NCBI GenBank assembly: GCA_947646735.1
Contig: CANTFK010000980.1
Location: forward strand, 124,001 to 188,000
Source of the DNA: Peronospora farinosa
Taxonomy: Eukaryota; Oomycota; Peronosporomycetes; Peronosporales; Peronosporaceae
Direction: 5' to 3'
Length of the DNA: 64,000 bases
The translations under genes and the position numbers were made by a program. This document shows positions 23,521-33,517 of this stretch, one piece after another. The first letter of the stretch is position 1. Every line of letters starts with the position of its first letter. The notes under the pieces are model-generated. The model was not told the origin of the DNA. It did no database searches and saw only the letters and a list, made by a program, of their open reading frames with translations.

Positions 23521-25665
23521 ATGAACGCACTAGTGACTGTTGCCACGTGCAATCTGAATCAATGGGCGCTGGACTTTGATGGTAATCTGGAGCGTATCAT
23601 AAAGTCCATCCGCATAGCTAAAGAACGCGGTGCACGCTATCGTGTCGGTCCAGAGCTCGAAGTATGCGGCTACGGCTGTGAGGATCATTTTCTAGAACAA
23701 GACACATTTTATCACTGCTGGCAATCTCTCGAGTCGATTCTTCGCTTGGATGTAACGAACGACATCTTGTGTGATATTGGAATGCCTGTCATGCACAATG
23801 GCGTGCGCTACAATTGCCGCGTCTTCTGTCTGAACAAGCGCATTGTATTGATCCGTCCCAAGCTCTTCTTAGCAGACGACGGCAACTACCGTGAGACACG
23901 ATGGTTTACCACATGGAAACCCAATTTAGATACAGGCACGTCACGTGGTCTTGATACATTCGTGCTGCCTGCGAGTCTTCAAAAACTTACAGGCGCCGTG
24001 CACGTGCCTTTTGGCTTTGGTGCCGTGTCTACGCTTGACACGTCGTGTGCGTCCGAAGCCTGTGAAGAGCTCTTTACGCCCGATAGTCCACACATTAACC
24101 TCAGTCTGGCGGGTGTGGAGATTATTGGCAATGGCTCTGGATCGCACCACCAGCTGCGCAAGCTTCACCAGCGCATGGACCTGATCCGTGGAGCTACCAC
24201 CAAGAGCGGTGGTGTGTACCTGTACGCCAACCAACAGGGATGTGATGGTGGCCGTCTGTACTATGACGGCTGTGCTGTTATTGTGGTGAATGGTCAAGTG
24301 GTTGCACAGGGTTCACAGTTCTCGGTCACGGACGTGGAGGTCGTTTCGGCTACTGTGGATCTTGATGATGTTCGATCGTATCGCGGCTCTGTTAGCAGTC
24401 GTAGTGAGCAAGCAAGCTCGCTGGACTCTGTGATTCCCAAAATCCACGTCGATTTTAGTTTGTGCCATGATGAAAATTCATTTACTCAGCCTACTACTCC
24501 TGTCATCGAAGTGAAGTATCACGCGCCAGAAGAGGAGATTGCGCTAGGTCCAGCATGCTGGATGTGGGATTACTTGCGTCGAAGCGGAGGAAGCGGGTTT
24601 TTCTTGCCTCTTTCGGGTGGGGCGGACTCCTCGTCCGTAGCATGTATCGTCGGTGTGATGTGCCACCTCGTGGCTGACGCCGCCAACAAGGGTGACGAGC
24701 AAGTTAGGAAAGACGTCCAGAGAATTATGGGCACGTCAGATCAAGAGTATCAGCCCCTGACGCCTGCCGATCTGGCTTCACATATTCTCCACACCACGTA
24801 CATGGGTTCAACGAATAGCTCGGCTGCTACCAAGAAGCGCGCTGCAACGCTCGCAAGCGAGATCGGGTGCTACCATCTTAGCATGGGTATGGATGTCATG
24901 GTGGATGCTGTTGTCAAAACTTTTTCCCTTCTAACAGGCAAGACGCCTCAGTATCTGTCTCGAGGAGGCACCATGCAGGAGGACCTGGCGCTTCAGAATA
25001 TCCAGGCGCGCCTTCGTATGGTGATGGCTTACCTTCTTGCCCAGCTTTTGCCGTGGGTGCGCTCCAAAACTGGCTTCTTGCTCGTGCTCAGTTCTGGTAA
25101 TGTCGATGAAGCGTTGCGTGGATACATGACCAAGTACGATTGCAGCAGTGGCGACTTGAACCCGATTGGCGCGGTGTCAAAGGGCGACCTGAAAAAACTT
25201 CTGCGTTGGGCAGCTGTCGAATACAATTACCCCACTCTACAGACTGTGGAGGAAGCTCCTCCAACGGCGGAGCTTCGTCCCACCGACGAGAATGCAAAAG
25301 AAGACGCTGACCATTCTCAGCTTGATGAAGAGGACATGGGCATGACGTATGACGAGCTAGGATTTTTCGGTCGGCTGCGTAAAATTGACCGCTGTGGTCC
25401 CTATTGGATGTTCCGCAAGCTCACGCACTTGTGGAGTCACTTGGGGCCCACTGTTGTGGCAACGAAGGTCAAGCGGTTCTTCTTTTATTACTCTATCAAC
25501 CGCCATAAGATGACTACATTGACTCCGTCCTACCATGCTGAGAATTACTCGCCTGATGACAACAGATTCGACTTGCGCCCCTTCCTCTACAACTCGCGTT
25601 GGACTCGCCAGTTTGACTCCATCGACACGCTTGCTATGAAGCTGGAGGAGAAAAAAGAGCAGTAA
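23521..25665 (+). CDS. Glutamine-dependent NAD+ synthetase
   Basis: The ATG at 23521 gives 714 residues starting [19 protein letters not shown], the usual eukaryotic start. The frame is open further upstream but that part is unlike the family. The N-terminal nitrilase-type glutaminase domain has its catalytic Glu45 in [15 protein letters not shown], the Lys in [19 protein letters not shown] and the Cys in [15 protein letters not shown]. The C-terminal synthetase has the PP-loop [14 protein letters not shown], then [46 protein letters not shown] and [17 protein letters not shown]. The enzyme amidates nicotinic acid adenine dinucleotide to NAD+ using glutamine and ATP in the cytosol. PP-loop SGGAD replaces the more common SGGVD or SGGID. 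It is intronless, and only 9 bp lie between its stop and that of the convergent kinase. Confidence 0.92.
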   Translation: MNALVTVATCNLNQWALDFDGNLERIIKSIRIAKERGARYRVGPELEVCGYGCEDHFLEQDTFYHCWQSLESILRLDVTNDILCDIGMPVMHNGVRYNCRVFCLNKRIVLIRPKLFLADDGNYRETRWFTTWKPNLDTGTSRGLDTFVLPASLQKLTGAVHVPFGFGAVSTLDTSCASEACEELFTPDSPHINLSLAGVEIIGNGSGSHHQLRKLHQRMDLIRGATTKSGGVYLYANQQGCDGGRLYYDGCAVIVVNGQVVAQGSQFSVTDVEVVSATVDLDDVRSYRGSVSSRSEQASSLDSVIPKIHVDFSLCHDENSFTQPTTPVIEVKYHAPEEEIALGPACWMWDYLRRSGGSGFFLPLSGGADSSSVACIVGVMCHLVADAANKGDEQVRKDVQRIMGTSDQEYQPLTPADLASHILHTTYMGSTNSSAATKKRAATLASEIGCYHLSMGMDVMVDAVVKTFSLLTGKTPQYLSRGGTMQEDLALQNIQARLRMVMAYLLAQLLPWVRSKTGFLLVLSSGNVDEALRGYMTKYDCSSGDLNPIGAVSKGDLKKLLRWAAVEYNYPTLQTVEEAPPTAELRPTDENAKEDADHSQLDEEDMGMTYDELGFFGRLRKIDRCGPYWMFRKLTHLWSHLGPTVVATKVKRFFFYYSINRHKMTTLTPSYHAENYSPDDNRFDLRPFLYNSRWTRQFDSIDTLAMKLEEKKEQ

Positions 25666-25674
25666 TCCTATCAT

Positions 25675-27412
25675 TCAGATCCAAACAACAGGCTGCTTGC
25701 TGGCTGCTGAAGCGATAGCGTCATTGATGTCCTGGATATCGTCACCATCGAGAACTAGACTTGCAATGGTTGGTAGCAATGATGTATTGATCGGTGACTG
25801 CGGGTTTGAGATGCTGTCTTGCCGGCAAAATGAGAATCCCCGAAACAAGTTGCTGTGTCCCTCCATAACCGCCTCGCACATCAGGTCTGAAGCTGTCATT
25901 TCTGTAAACTTCGTGTCAAAATTGCTCGTGTCGGCTTCATCAGAAACGCTTGGTATTTTCGGAGGAGGGATGCGAAGAGTTTCCATCTCCTTCCAGTTTA
26001 CTGTCTGTAGCATTCCACCACATGATCACTTTACTTCGAAATGGCTCTCACATTTAGCAATTACCTTGAAAAATGGGTGACGTTTCAAAGCCTGTACTCC
26101 CTTGAACACAAACATGGAGGACTTGCCTCCGCCAAGTCTTTTGCTCACATTGCGTTCCAACAAGGACTTGATTAACGAGTGCGCTTCACCTGATAGCCAT
26201 CGTGGCAATTGAAGCTGTAGCAATATGAGAGAATAAGTAAGCCGTCGCCACTTCCCATTCCACAGTGAACGAGTCTGACCTTTGCTGAAAGAATTTTTTT
26301 GTGCAGGGCTGCAGTATTTTTCGATCGAAATGGCGGGTTCCCGGTCAGCATTTCGTGCGCAAGTGCACCAAGTGACCACCAGTCCACAGCCTATTCGAGC
26401 AACGTCAGTATCGGTATAGCTCGCTCGTTTGCATTTACGCATCTTACCGAGTCATACCCCTTGCCAAGTAGCATTTCCGGTGCCATGTATTCTTTTGTCC
26501 CACACACTGTCAATAAGTCCTGCCCTTCGACGTACTCCTTCGCCAAACCAAAGTCGGTCAGCTTTATGTGCCCTTCGGCTGAGATGAGAACGTTCTCAGG
26601 TTTCAGATCGCTGATGAGGTCAACATGTCGTTGCTTAGATTGAGCATATACCACAGTATACAACACAAAAAGCCAAACCGGTGAATGATGCCGTGTCCGT
26701 GGAGATGCTCCAACGCAAGAATCATTTCAGCTAGGTAGAAGCGAGCGGCGTCCTATCAAAGAAACAAAAGGGTCAACAGGGATTCGAAAACCACTGCAAA
26801 ATAGTACACGTGACGTACCTCGGTGAACGTGCCTTCCTCTTTCAGATAAGAAAATAGTTCGCCTCCTGGTTGATACTCCATCACGAGATAAACCTATGAA
26901 TGCCAGCACAATAAAGTAAAGATTGAAACCCGTAACAATTTTTCATACTACCTTACCTTTGACTCCGTTTGGAAAGCGTAATGCAGTCCGATCACAAAAG
27001 GGTGGCGAATCTGTTAAAAGCGTCCGTATCATGATGAAGTGGCGGGTGGTATAAGTTGTTGGAATTGCGCAGACTACCTCAATCACAAGTAAGAAGCAAC
27101 GCAACCTTTGTCATGACATCGCGTTCAGTTTTCATGTAGTGGACGCTGTCCATATCAATGACGAACTGTTTACTGATAATCTATCGCGTTCAAAGTTGAC
27201 AGTACAGTGTAAGATCCCCAACTTCTTCGGATACAACAGTCGAATAAAGCTGCAGAAAATCCATTACATGCCTTCATTGCATGCACTTTTCCAGTGGTAG
27301 CGTGTCGCACGAGTAACACCTTTCCAAATGCACCTTGTCCAATGACACTAAGCAGTTGAAAATCCGCTAAACTCGCGGTTTTCTTGTCACCTTGAGTTCG
27401 AATCCTGTACAT
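25675..27412 (-). CDS. AGC-family protein kinase (S6K/RSK-like) with hydrophobic motif
   Basis: At least eight short minus-strand exons. In order: [20 protein letters not shown] and HAMK (Gly loop and the ATP-binding Lys), [79 protein letters not shown] with [10 protein letters not shown] (catalytic loop), [10 protein letters not shown] (DFG), [20 protein letters not shown] (activation loop), [20 protein letters not shown] and HPFFK. A C-terminal AGC extension follows: [28 protein letters not shown] and hydrophobic motif FRGFSF. An activation-loop [10 protein letters not shown] and FxxFSF place it near S6K/RSK/SGK kinases. The exon 1 donor may be a GC (AAG|GCATGT), since this keeps the frame. 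Any N-terminal domain beyond 27412 is unresolved. Confidence 0.82.
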
Positions 27413-27870
27413 CGAGTATCCACCTTTTCAATCAGCTATTCATTACAGCAAAGTATTCAACACATTGTCATTATTCACGGCAATGCTTCGGGCTCGCCAC
27501 CGAGATCCACAGGCTTCTTCCCAATGCGAAAGCATTCCTTGCACACTGGACGCAACAAGTGACGCTGTCCGCCGTGAAATCTGCTCATAGTCAAGAAAAA
27601 TCAGTCGATATGTCTGCAACACGATGAACCAACGAAAAGAGGTCCTGCTCGCACTTGTTAAAACCTTTGGTGATGCAACAAGCGGCACAGAGTGGCATTG
27701 TCACAAGGACAAAGTGAGGTGGACAATAATCCAAAACAATAAATATATAACAAAAACAAATGAGAGGGTGGACCGCTATAGTGACAGCAAGATGACAAGT
27801 GCTACAGCATAACTACAAAAATAATTTAGTATACCAAAACAAGTAGGTGCGTTCCAACCGTTTCAAAGGA

Positions 27871-30820
27871 CTACAGAAAAGCTCTCAAGTCTTTACTGGA
27901 AGTTCCTTGTCGCTGCTGGCTCGAATTTCCGTCGTTTTCGTCTTGAGGTGATGCGCGATTCATAGGTACATTTTCCTTGCTATCATCTGTACGATTTCTC
28001 TCCGATTTGACGTAAAAGAACATATAGCACGACTCCTGGCTTCGGTACGATTGTAATGCATAATCTTCCGAAATCTGGAAAGCATGTAATGGTTCGCAGA
28101 AAATCGTGAGATGCCATCAAAAGCCGTTCAAGTCGAAAACAAGTGTACCTTAGACTCATGCGTATCATTTCGGCGAATCCACTGGCCGTAGGCATCGCAT
28201 ACGTCAGCGACGTAGTGTCCCTCATCAATGCTACTGCCAAGATGGTGAATAACACTCTGCACCATGCACAAACACACATTGAGACATAGAACAAAAGCTG
28301 TGGTCACGCAAAGTAGTACGTACTTTCAGCACGTATCGTGACTCATACCCCGACGAAACAGAATTGTTAATCGAACGAGTCGGATCAATTACGGAAGGGG
28401 GTATAACGGGGTCACATCGCTTGAACAAAGCACCAGTATGAGGATTTACCTCGAAGCGCTTCAAGTGCAACACGAGAATCGACGGCAACGACTTGACCCG
28501 GTACTCCGATTCCGCTTCCTTCCCGCTCTTGCACTTCTCGCAAGTTAACTCCAGCACCTCCGTGTCGAATTGCTTCCGAAGCAGCGTCTCCAATTCAATC
28601 GGAGCTGGCCGTGCTTGCCAGCCAGGTGCAGGAGTCAATGGCGATGAAACCGATTTCATCACTGTGTCCGTGGTTTTTGTAGGAGAATTGGCGGATCCCT
28701 CATTCTCTACAAACTTTTCCCGATAACTGCAGGACGATTTGGAGCAGCAATAGTAGCGGTCATCACCTGTTCCCGCTGACGAAGGAGTCAGATTGCAGAA
28801 GCACTGTCGTTCAGGCGATGTTGGCGCTTGAGGCTCCTGCTCTGCCGTGGGTTCCTGATCTGGAAAAGGGTAGTAAGGTAGATCAAGAGAGAAATCATAG
28901 AATGTTTCCGCCTGCTTCCGGCTGTACCCACAATGTCGGCAGGTCAATGTACGGTTCAATTCCGCTCGAAAGCATTTCGCTGGTGGCAGCCGACAAATGA
29001 GTTCCATTTCTGCTTCAGCCGATTTATTCTCCGTCGCGTCCTTGTTTTCATGGACTTTACTTCCATTGCGAAAGAAGCCCAAAAGACTGGTTCTCTGTAC
29101 TTGAGGGGATGACTTGGCCTCCTCCTGAATCTTTTCCGTCACTTCATGAACCATTCCCACAAGCTCATTTTCATACTCTGTTACGAGGTTCAGCAAAAAT
29201 TCGTGAGCGTCTTGCTGGAAGTGGCTGCATTGATTGTCATGGCAAAACCAAAAAATACGGTCAGAGTATGAATAGCGTCATAATGGTAGGTAAGCAGCAC
29301 GTACCTTGCAAAAATAGAGTTTTTCTTTCCCATCACATTTTTAAGAGGTTCAGGGTTGATCGATGTCTCGTTGCCGTTAATAACAAGCTGCAGCAATTGG
29401 CCTAAGGCGTACTGCAGCGGAAGATGTTTTGTGTCGCCGCTATTCCGCCAGTCTTCAACAATAGTCTTAAGTTGATCCATTGTCTTGGCCTTAACACTCG
29501 GCTGAGGCTGTCTCCGGATGATCTTCAGCAGATTTTCCTCATTTTGAACAGCATTCACAAACTCTGGAAGAGCTGCTAGCGCCTGCACAACAGCATTCAT
29601 GTAGCAGTAGTTTCCTAAGTTTAACAATCCGTGGGTGCTCCTAAGGGGTTCATCTGCCAGTGAGTCATCTGTACTTGCGTTAGTACCATCAGTATGATCC
29701 GTCTCAACTGTAGCAACGGACTCCATTGACACGTCCAATGCTGAAGCAGTCCTGTCATGATGAGAACTTTGGGGTGAGCTCATCTTGAAAAAGCGCGAGG
29801 TAATTTTCTTTTTCGCTTCCGCTTCATGCTGCTCGATAGTCGACTCATCGTCCAGGATCAACTGGAGTGAGCGAACTCGTTTGTTTGTCGCGCCTGTTAC
29901 CACTTTCCGGCGATTTTGTTCACCAGAACTACCACCATATCCCTCTACTTTCTCTGTACTCTGGTGGTGGTCTGACGTATGGCTGCTGTGTCGTTTTAAA
30001 TCCGGCGGAGTCGGTCCACTCCGTAACATTTTTTGTGACCGAGTTGGGCTAAGCCATTCACGTGCTGGAGATCGCAATGACGGTGACTTTGAATCCCCTA
30101 GACCATGTGATGGACTTTGTGAATGACGCGCTTTCTTACGAAATGGCGAGCGGAATGGCGACCGCAACGGAGAAGTCAAAGACAAAGTCGACCCCTTCGT
30201 AGTCACCGGCAACGGTGGTGGAAGTGTCAATTGCGGTGTTTGTTGTGGCATCCGAATGTCCGCCAGCGGACTGCGCTTGATGGTCATGGGTGACTTATTG
30301 GTGGGGCTCTTAAGCAACGGAGAGGGGCTCTTCAGCGGGCTTTTTAGGGTGTTAACGGGCGTGAAACCCATCACTTGGCTCAGCTGTTTGCGGATCTTGC
30401 GCTTTTTCTTGCGAATCTCCACACCCGCTTTGCCGTCAGCCTGGCCCTTTAGCTCTGCGTAAAACTGCCTGCCAGCCGTGTCCAGCGGCACTGTGAACAC
30501 AAAGCGTCGCTTATTGTTCTCCACGCGCACGGTGCGAGTGGGCGCCGAGTCCAGCGTCGAGTCCTTGTGAGACAGCACACCGTTGCCTACCCACAACACC
30601 GCGTCATCACTCACTAGGCGCGCGTTGCCGACTTCTTTGCGCAGCACCAGATCCTTCTGAAGCGTGCTGCGGGTGATCTCTCCGTCATCGCGTGTGACTT
30701 CAAGCACTACATTATTGACACACTGAGAAAAGTAGTGTGGCCAAACAACACGAAAGTTAGCGTTCTGTGACGGTCTAGCTACTATACAGGCGTACTTACG
30801 TGGATTAGAAGGTCCGTCAT
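27871..30820 (-). CDS. Ubiquitin-specific protease, USP37-like, with N-terminal PH-like domain
   Basis: Start ATG at 30820 opens a 21-nt first coding exon (MTDLLIH) that joins 30722 after a 77-bp intron; longer upstream readings hit a stop if this intron is removed. Further introns lie near 29305-29227, 28322-28259 and 28150-28080. The N-terminus (EVTRDDGEITRSTLQKDLVL to about residue 125) resembles the PH-like domain of USP37. A Ser/Pro-rich linker with many KSP motifs follows. Catalytic parts are LLNLGNYCYMNAVVQAL (Cys box), QQDAHEFLLNLV, the zinc pairs CRHCG and CEKCKSG, LPSILVLHLKRFEVN, and IDEGHYVADV (His box). It removes ubiquitin from proteins. The Cys box has Tyr where Thr is usual (NYCYMN for NTCYMN). 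The end is KDLRAFL. Confidence 0.87.
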
Positions 30821-31102
30821 CGTCTGTTGTCTTGCGAACTCGGTGCAACAAGGCGAGGTCAGAAGTGTTTGGTTTTGGCGGGAGTGGGGAAGTTTGGCGG
30901 CAAAGAGGGGGATGGGCATCATATAATGTGTGCCAATCAGATGAATGCTTTTCAGATGTTTTGACCAATTACACTTATTCGAAAACCTCGACTGCTCACT
31001 TCAACTTGTTTCATTCAAACTGAGTGACTACACTTACAGCAATACACTCATAACATCGAAGGCATCATCGTATGTGTACCAATAATATACGTTCTCATGT
31101 GT

Positions 31103-32500
31103 CTAGAGGAAGACAATTTCTGCCTTGAAATTTGACGCTCTGCCAGCTCCGTGGCCACGGCAGAATCCTCCTCCTTGACTGCTCTTGGCACATCCTTCTG
31201 CACGGCATCTCTTGCCACCTACAACAACCAGAAATCACTATCGGAGGTATGTGCCACCCTCAGTCATGACTGGCACACACGACGTACCTCCGTGACTTTT
31301 GCAAAGCCCGCGCGACTGAGCGGAATTCTGGCATCCTTCACTCGCACATCGCTTGCCTACCTCAAACGCGCAACATAAGCAGCATTTGGTGAGACTGATC
31401 ACGCCTCAGAGCTAGCAAACATAACCCACCTCCACCGTGAGCGATACAAAATCCTCCGCCTTGGTCGCTGCGGGCGCACCCTGAATGAGTGCACCTCTTT
31501 CCACCGCCATGGCGCTTACACAGTCCTCTTGAGCGAGCACCTTTCGTGCAGCCGGGAATCATGCAGTCCTTCGATTTTCTGGCCGACTTGCACTGTCGTT
31601 GGGTTGGACCGTCAGTTGTGGCATTTGGTGAATGTCCGCTCCATGAAACGCGCTTGTGCCGAGATGTAGGTTTGGCACGCTGCGATGCTTCAAACTTAAG
31701 AGATCGGCTGGCAGACCGAGGTGGTGGCCGTTCCGAGTTTCTTCTGGCGACTGAGCTTTTCCGTCTCCCTGGCCTCTTGTTTTCAACCATTCGTTCAGCA
31801 GTAAAAATGTAATTGCGACGGCTGTACTCCGTCAAAGGTTGTTGGCGAGGGAACTTCTCACGTAGACCAGGACGCCGCGGCATTTTTCCTACATCGATCC
31901 AACAAGGCAAAACAAGGGACGTTAAACAAGACTAGTACATGCCGTTGCGAACTGTAATGTGTGTACGTTGAGGTTGCGCGATTGGCTGTAAAATGGTCGG
32001 GTGCTTCACAGGAAGGGTGTTCAGCGATGGTAGCTTTGGTATTGCTGGACTGCTGATAAACTCCGTGCCTGTTAGATCGAGCTCTTGATTTCCTTCCATC
32101 CGGCTCTGCATTTCGATGCACGCTTCAACGTCAGGGCTCACGTAATCTAAACACTCAGTCTGATCAAGTAGCTCTATCCACTCGAGCGGATCGAGACTTC
32201 AAAGCAAAAAAACAAAGCACGATCGCACGGGAATCAATGATACCAAATATTTGTCGCTGCATTCTTGTGACGAGCAAATTTGTACCGTCGTTCGTTGAAA
32301 GGAGGAACCGCAGCTTCTGGAACGACAGGCTGACCAATTGGGACCCATGGAAAAAAGTTGTTGTGGTCGCTTGGAGACATTCCTGTCCTGGTCTGAAATG
32401 ATCCAATGCGGGCCTCCACCTCGTCAAATATCGTCTCACGTTTGATACAACGTAATGCTGGTGAGACGTTTGCGCCGTATTTCTCGTTTGTTTGCTCCAT
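31103..32500 (-). CDS. Protein with four alternating Cys/His finger repeats (oomycete 'WRKY19-like' type)
   Basis: Five exons. Exon 1 starts at ATG 32500 (MEQTNEKYGANVSPALRC), exon 2 encodes LDPLEWIELLDQTECLDY, and exon 3 begins KMPRRPGLREKF. Four repeats follow, each C-x4-C-x7/8-C-x3-H and ending in Gly-rich HGGGKR: CMIPGCTKGARSRGLC, CTHSGCARSDQGGGFC, CASEGCQNSAQSRGLC and CRAEGCAKSSQGGGFC. Type A (RSRGLC) and type B (QGGGFC) alternate. The last two repeats are each a separate exon bounded by phase-1 introns. Such repeats are common in oomycete proteins often annotated as WRKY19-like, with no WRKY domain here. Zinc binding is inferred from the spacing; nuclear function is only suggested by the basic linker. 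Function unknown. Confidence 0.75.
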
Positions 32501-32780
32501 TGTGCGCAATGACAGTCGTGGGGGTGGAACGCAATCGCTGGGTCCGTCTGTCTCTTATCAAGTAGAAAAATCAAAGTGAGACCGCAGGCTTTACAAACTC
32601 GCCTCTTTACTGACAACCTTATTTGATAGTCGAGAAAGGACGCGCCTCACTCGAACTCACACGATCTCTCTGTCTGCGTGCCGTCTTTTCTCGAGTTTAC
32701 TGCTTCCGCCGCTTGCATCACGATGAAAGCAGGTGAGAACGAGTGACAAGAGCGACGAATAAAGCTGGACATGTTTTTAG

Positions 32781-33020
32781 TCTGTACGAAGTACTATATA
32801 AACACGTGAACGAACTGAGAAGCGCGATGTCCAGGATGAGCAACGCGACTCGTCTAGCGTGCGAAACTTGGATCACTAATGGCGTCTGCAGTGATGTACT
32901 TTTTTCAGGAGTGATGATCATCGTAAGTTGAAGTTACGTACGCCACACTAACTTGAAGTGAACCTCATGGGCTGATGACGATACGAAGGAGTCTTTTAGC
33001 TGCGTAAAATCGACTTGTAA
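32781..33020 (+). CDS. Possible small two-exon gene (3' part), unknown function
   Basis: An exon at 32781-32922 after acceptor GTTTTTAG reads LYEVLYKHVNELRSAMSRM and ends SDVLFSGVMII. A GTAAGT donor follows, and the exon 33000-33020 (after CTTTTAG) adds LRKIDL and a stop in the same phase. The 5' end is uncertain: an ATG at 32722 could join only through a very short 38-bp intron, or translation could start at ATG 32828. The predicted peptide is about 60 residues with one hydrophobic end. No family is recognised. It lies between two larger genes in a 1-kb gap. Confidence 0.33.
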
Positions 33021-33517
33021 GGTGATGATACTTATTATTGCCTTTGCTGCTCAAAGTTCAATGAATGCATTTATTGTCGAAGCAAAATTGTTATAGTGAG
33101 TGTAAATTAGTTGCTATACAAAATAAAGCCAATATCGTTACGAGCGAAGCCGTAGCTGAATAAGCCTCAATGCATCACTTTAATTTACACTTTTAGTAAG
33201 TCTAACAGGACAATTTGTTTATTGCAAAAGAATATGGTAAGCTTTGAGTGCCCTTTTACGTGCGGGGATATCCACTACATTCAAGTATTTGAGTCACCGA
33301 CACGAGCTGTGCGATGACATAACACTGAATGAAATGCTACAACAATTATTGTGCGTAATTTTCATTTCAAAAATAAATAAATTGTATCTCAAGGAATTTA
33401 ATTGGGTCTTTTTTTATATTATTATTGTCAATCAAGTGCCCAATTCACGAATTCAAAACCTTAAAAACGGCATTATAGCAGATTTAAACCAATTCTACTT
33501 CCTTGGTAGAAATAACG
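33021..33517. other. AT-rich intergenic region upstream of the PSMD5-like gene
   Basis: About 500 bp, clearly more AT-rich than flanking genes, with runs such as AAAATAAATAAATTG. No coding frame with codon-like composition, RNA gene or repeat was recognised. It probably holds the promoter of the downstream gene. Confidence 0.45.

Noticed and set aside
30800..30968. Longer N-terminus for the USP starting at 30,968
   Set aside because: It reads through a perfect GTAAGT...CTCAG intron; once the intron is removed that frame hits a stop.
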